From assembly GCA_003427395.1 (NCBI GenBank), contig BFEA01000039.1:4032192-4096191 (forward strand): DNA of 64,000 nt, given 5' to 3'. How positions within the stretch are numbered: the first letter of the stretch is position 1; each line of letters starts with the position of its first letter. Below, piece by piece: positions 61,748 to 64,000 of this stretch. The position numbers were made by a program, and so were the translations under genes. This DNA is from Chara braunii. Its lineage: Eukaryota > Streptophyta > Charophyceae > Charales > Characeae. The notes below the pieces were generated by a model. That model had not been told where the DNA came from and searched no databases. It saw only the letters and a program-made list of their open reading frames with translations.

Positions 61748-63741
61748 CTACCGGTGGCTGCCTTTTGACCCCTGGGCAGCAAATCGGGCTTCCCTATACT
61801 TTGGACAATATTTAATAATATGGGCAGGGTCACCACAATAGATGCACTGCCCCTGCTCCATTCACTGCTGCCATACTCTCTGGTCCAAGCCCAGATCTTC
61901 CTAAGGCCGGCCTTGTGGCCAACCTGGGTGCCAACCTCCTTTCCGTTGGGGTGATCCTCCACCTCTACACTGTGGTGATCGACTAGGCCCTGAACGATTC
62001 GGAGGGGTACCTTGACCCCTACCTCCCTCTTGGCGGTTCCTTTGGCCGCCAACCCCCTGTGCGCCCGGACCTCGACCACCCATGGCCCGGCCCCCTTGGC
62101 CCTGGCCTCCTCCTCTACCGTGCGGCCTCCCTCCAGCCGCGACAACAGCATAGGTCCTCCCATGACCTACGCTACTGTCTTCCTCCTCAAGCCCCCATTC
62201 TATCTGACTGTAGGGGACTTCATCGGTACCACCCTCGTCTAAAGTAAGGATCAGGTGATCCTTTGCCCTGACCTGACCCGAGATGGTACGATCTTTCCAC
62301 TTTTTCCCCTTATCTAAATCCTTATGCCAAAAAGTGGACATTGGCATGGATTTGGCCTCAAACAGGACCACCTCTCTACTCAACGCGTCATACGTGGTGG
62401 TGGCGTGTTAGGTCTTCTCAAAGAAATGCCCTCGTAAGGGCTCTGGCATGGCACGATAGAATAAATTAACTAACTGGGTCTCAGTGACCCCGTGGTCTGG
62501 GATGGTTACTAAATCATCCATGATTGCCTTGAGTGCCCTTGCACTCTTCCACTGCCGCGAGTGGATTGTTTGCAGTTTATCAGAGGCCCTAACGCCTCGT
62601 GTGACGTCTGCGAATCTCTCCCTGAGGAGTTTAAGGAATTTGTGAAGAGGGGTGAGTTTAGAATACGCAACCATATTGTGTTCACAATCGGCTGCTCGCG
62701 CGAGGGACCTGGCAAAACTAGCCACTTCGTCCTCAAAAGCATGGAAGGCTACGAGGACTTGTTCCTCGGGCACAATGTGTTGCAGATACACGTAAGTGTT
62801 AATACTAGCCTCCCAATTATCAAAGTTCTCCTCCTTCTTCCCGCCATAAGAGTCAGGAAACTTAAGCTTAACAGACTCTTTTCGGGGACGCCTTTCAATC
62901 TCTGCAGCGGCCACTACTTTGGCGCCTTCGATGGCGCTGGCGCATAATTTCTTTGCGCCCTCCTTTAACTTTCTAACCTCAGTCCCTACATGTGTCATTA
63001 TATCCCGTGCGAATTTTCTGAAACCGGACCGGATGGAGTGGAGGGCCATGTCTTGGCCCCTAATAGACTGACGGTGTTCAGTCCAGGCCCTACCTAGGAG
63101 CTCGATGCTCCCAATGATCTTATCCAATTTGGCCTGAATATCCGGTTGGGCCTCTATTTCCTGTCTACAGGTTTGTAAACTTTCCACTTCTCTAGCCACC
63201 CGGTTGGCTTCCTCCGTCCTCCTCTTCTTCTCTCTGGCCAGGCGCAACTTCCAGTCCAACTTCTTCTCATTTTCTATTGCCTGGCGCTGTAGGGGATCAC
63301 TCGTTGCTTCGATCTCCCTAATCGTTGCTTCCTTCTCCTCCTGGGGTATATATAGCATCGCCTCCTCATCTTCTCCTAACGATAATTTAGCCACCCACTC
63401 AGATATCCTCTTTCTACCCACGGGTCATCTTCCTTCGTGCCACTACTCTCTCCTCTTCCCCCCATTCTTCTTCTTATCAGGTGCTCTTCTTCTGGCTGCT
63501 CCTCTTCTTCAATCTCTTCCTCTACTGCAACCTTCATCCTCTCTTCCTCCTCTTGATGCAACCTCTTCATCTCCTCCTCTAATTTCTTTTTCTTCGTTGT
63601 CTGCTCCCCTGCTATCATCTTCATCGTCGCCTGTCTAATAATCTCCTTCTTCTCCTTTCTCTCTCTTAAGATGGCGGCGGTTTGCTCCTCTTGAGCCTTG
63701 CTATAGGGCATGGTGCTCTTCCCACTACGAGTGTCAACCAT
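61748..63741 (-). pseudogene. gag: LTR-E gag
   Basis: Starts at ATG 63741 with MVDTRSGKSTMPYS, the same VDTR segment that in LTR-B and D follows the hydrophobic extension. Frameshift near 63400, TAA near 62408, TAG near 61900 and TGA near 61860. Coiled coil, capsid-like domain (NFDNWEASINTYVYLQ, FLKLLRERFADV), Gly/Arg-rich tail and an intact CCHC knuckle C-IY-C-GDPA-H-IIKY-C near 61830. Confidence 0.9.
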
Positions 63742-64000
63742 GGTGATAGGTGCACAACCGGACAACAATTCCAGACCTCACCACTTAGACCTCGGCACCT
63801 GACTGACTGGACCAAAGACTCAATCTAAGAACCACAGAATCCAAGTAGGATCCTGTCAACTAGGGTCACTAGCCTAGACCTAAACTAGGGCTGTCACTAC
63901 AGGACTTGTTGCTGATCAGGAGGCATTTAAGGAGATCCCCCGTAACTCCTAAGGAATTATTTAACGTCGCAGACAGGACGACGTGATCGGCAAGTCCTCT
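63742..64000 (-). other. LTR-E leader, gag-proximal part
   Basis: No coding sequence. Includes the leader motif at 63911-63991: GCTGATCA (63911-63918) with TGATCGGC (63984-63991), and inner hairpin ACGTCG/CGACGT. Confidence 0.65.

Larger units (their letters stand above)
56920..64000 (-). mobile_element. LTR-E: Ty3/gypsy retrotransposon, 5' end beyond window
   Basis: 3' LTR on the left, pol, gag and the start of the leader on the minus strand. The 5' LTR lies beyond 64000. Related to LTR-B and D but with a different gag start and LTR. More damaged than either: about ten stops or frameshifts, plus a 240-bp duplication in pol. The left flank CCTT may be a target duplication but cannot be tested. 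Confidence 0.93.

Overview
The window reads as a repeat-dominated block of a large streptophyte-type nuclear genome. A charophyte green alga such as Chara is my best guess. This rests on the style of the Ty3/gypsy elements, a short TTTAGGG telomere-type motif, and initiator-Met-like primer sites; no complete host gene confirms it. About 75 percent of the 64 kb is mobile-element sequence, nearly all of it broken. Microsatellite gaps (N runs at 15767-15969 and 38198-38412) and scattered single Ns show a draft assembly. Layout. (1) LTR-A, 1-6996, plus strand: a Ty3/gypsy element cut off at the window's left edge, with 1211-bp LTRs ending in a 10-bp perfect inverted repeat. Its pol has lost the whole reverse transcriptase (RT) domain. 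(2) LTR-B, 7919-17109, minus: complete, target duplication TTAC. (3) LTR-C, 17407-26151, minus: complete, older, target duplication CGAA. (4) A solo LTR of the LTR-C kind, 26923-27899, plus. (5) A decayed LINE, 28584-31790, plus. (6) A gene-poor stretch, 31791-38464. It holds W-box-like tandem repeats, an array of stem-loops with a constant loop and variable but mutually complementary arms (35025-35755), a roughly 122-bp two-type satellite, a diverged tandem repeat and a (TA)n gap. (7) A Penelope-like element (PLE), 39213-43541, minus. Its RT is followed in the same frame by a Ser/Pro/Thr linker, a Josephin-like cysteine-protease domain and a RING-like Cys/His-rich region. (8) A LINE 3' fragment, a poly(A) tract and two tRNA-like SINE copies, 43803-45423. 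(9) An LTR remnant (about 45640-46125 plus 55189-55323) split by LTR-D, 46126-55188, minus, target duplication CTAG. (10) A low-complexity block, one candidate host exon with an EGF-like motif, and a tail-to-tail pair of short poly(A) retroposons, 55324-56681. (11) LTR-E, 56920 to beyond the right edge, minus. How the parts relate. LTR-B, C, D and E share primer-site type, gag-pol frame relation (pol is -1 to gag) and a conserved roughly 80-bp folded motif in the untranslated leader. B, C and D have 4-bp target duplications. B, D and E also share a TATA-proximal block, an upstream hairpin and a triple repeat in U3. The strongest candidates for something undescribed are the PLE with the protease and RING-like domains, and the covarying stem-loop array.
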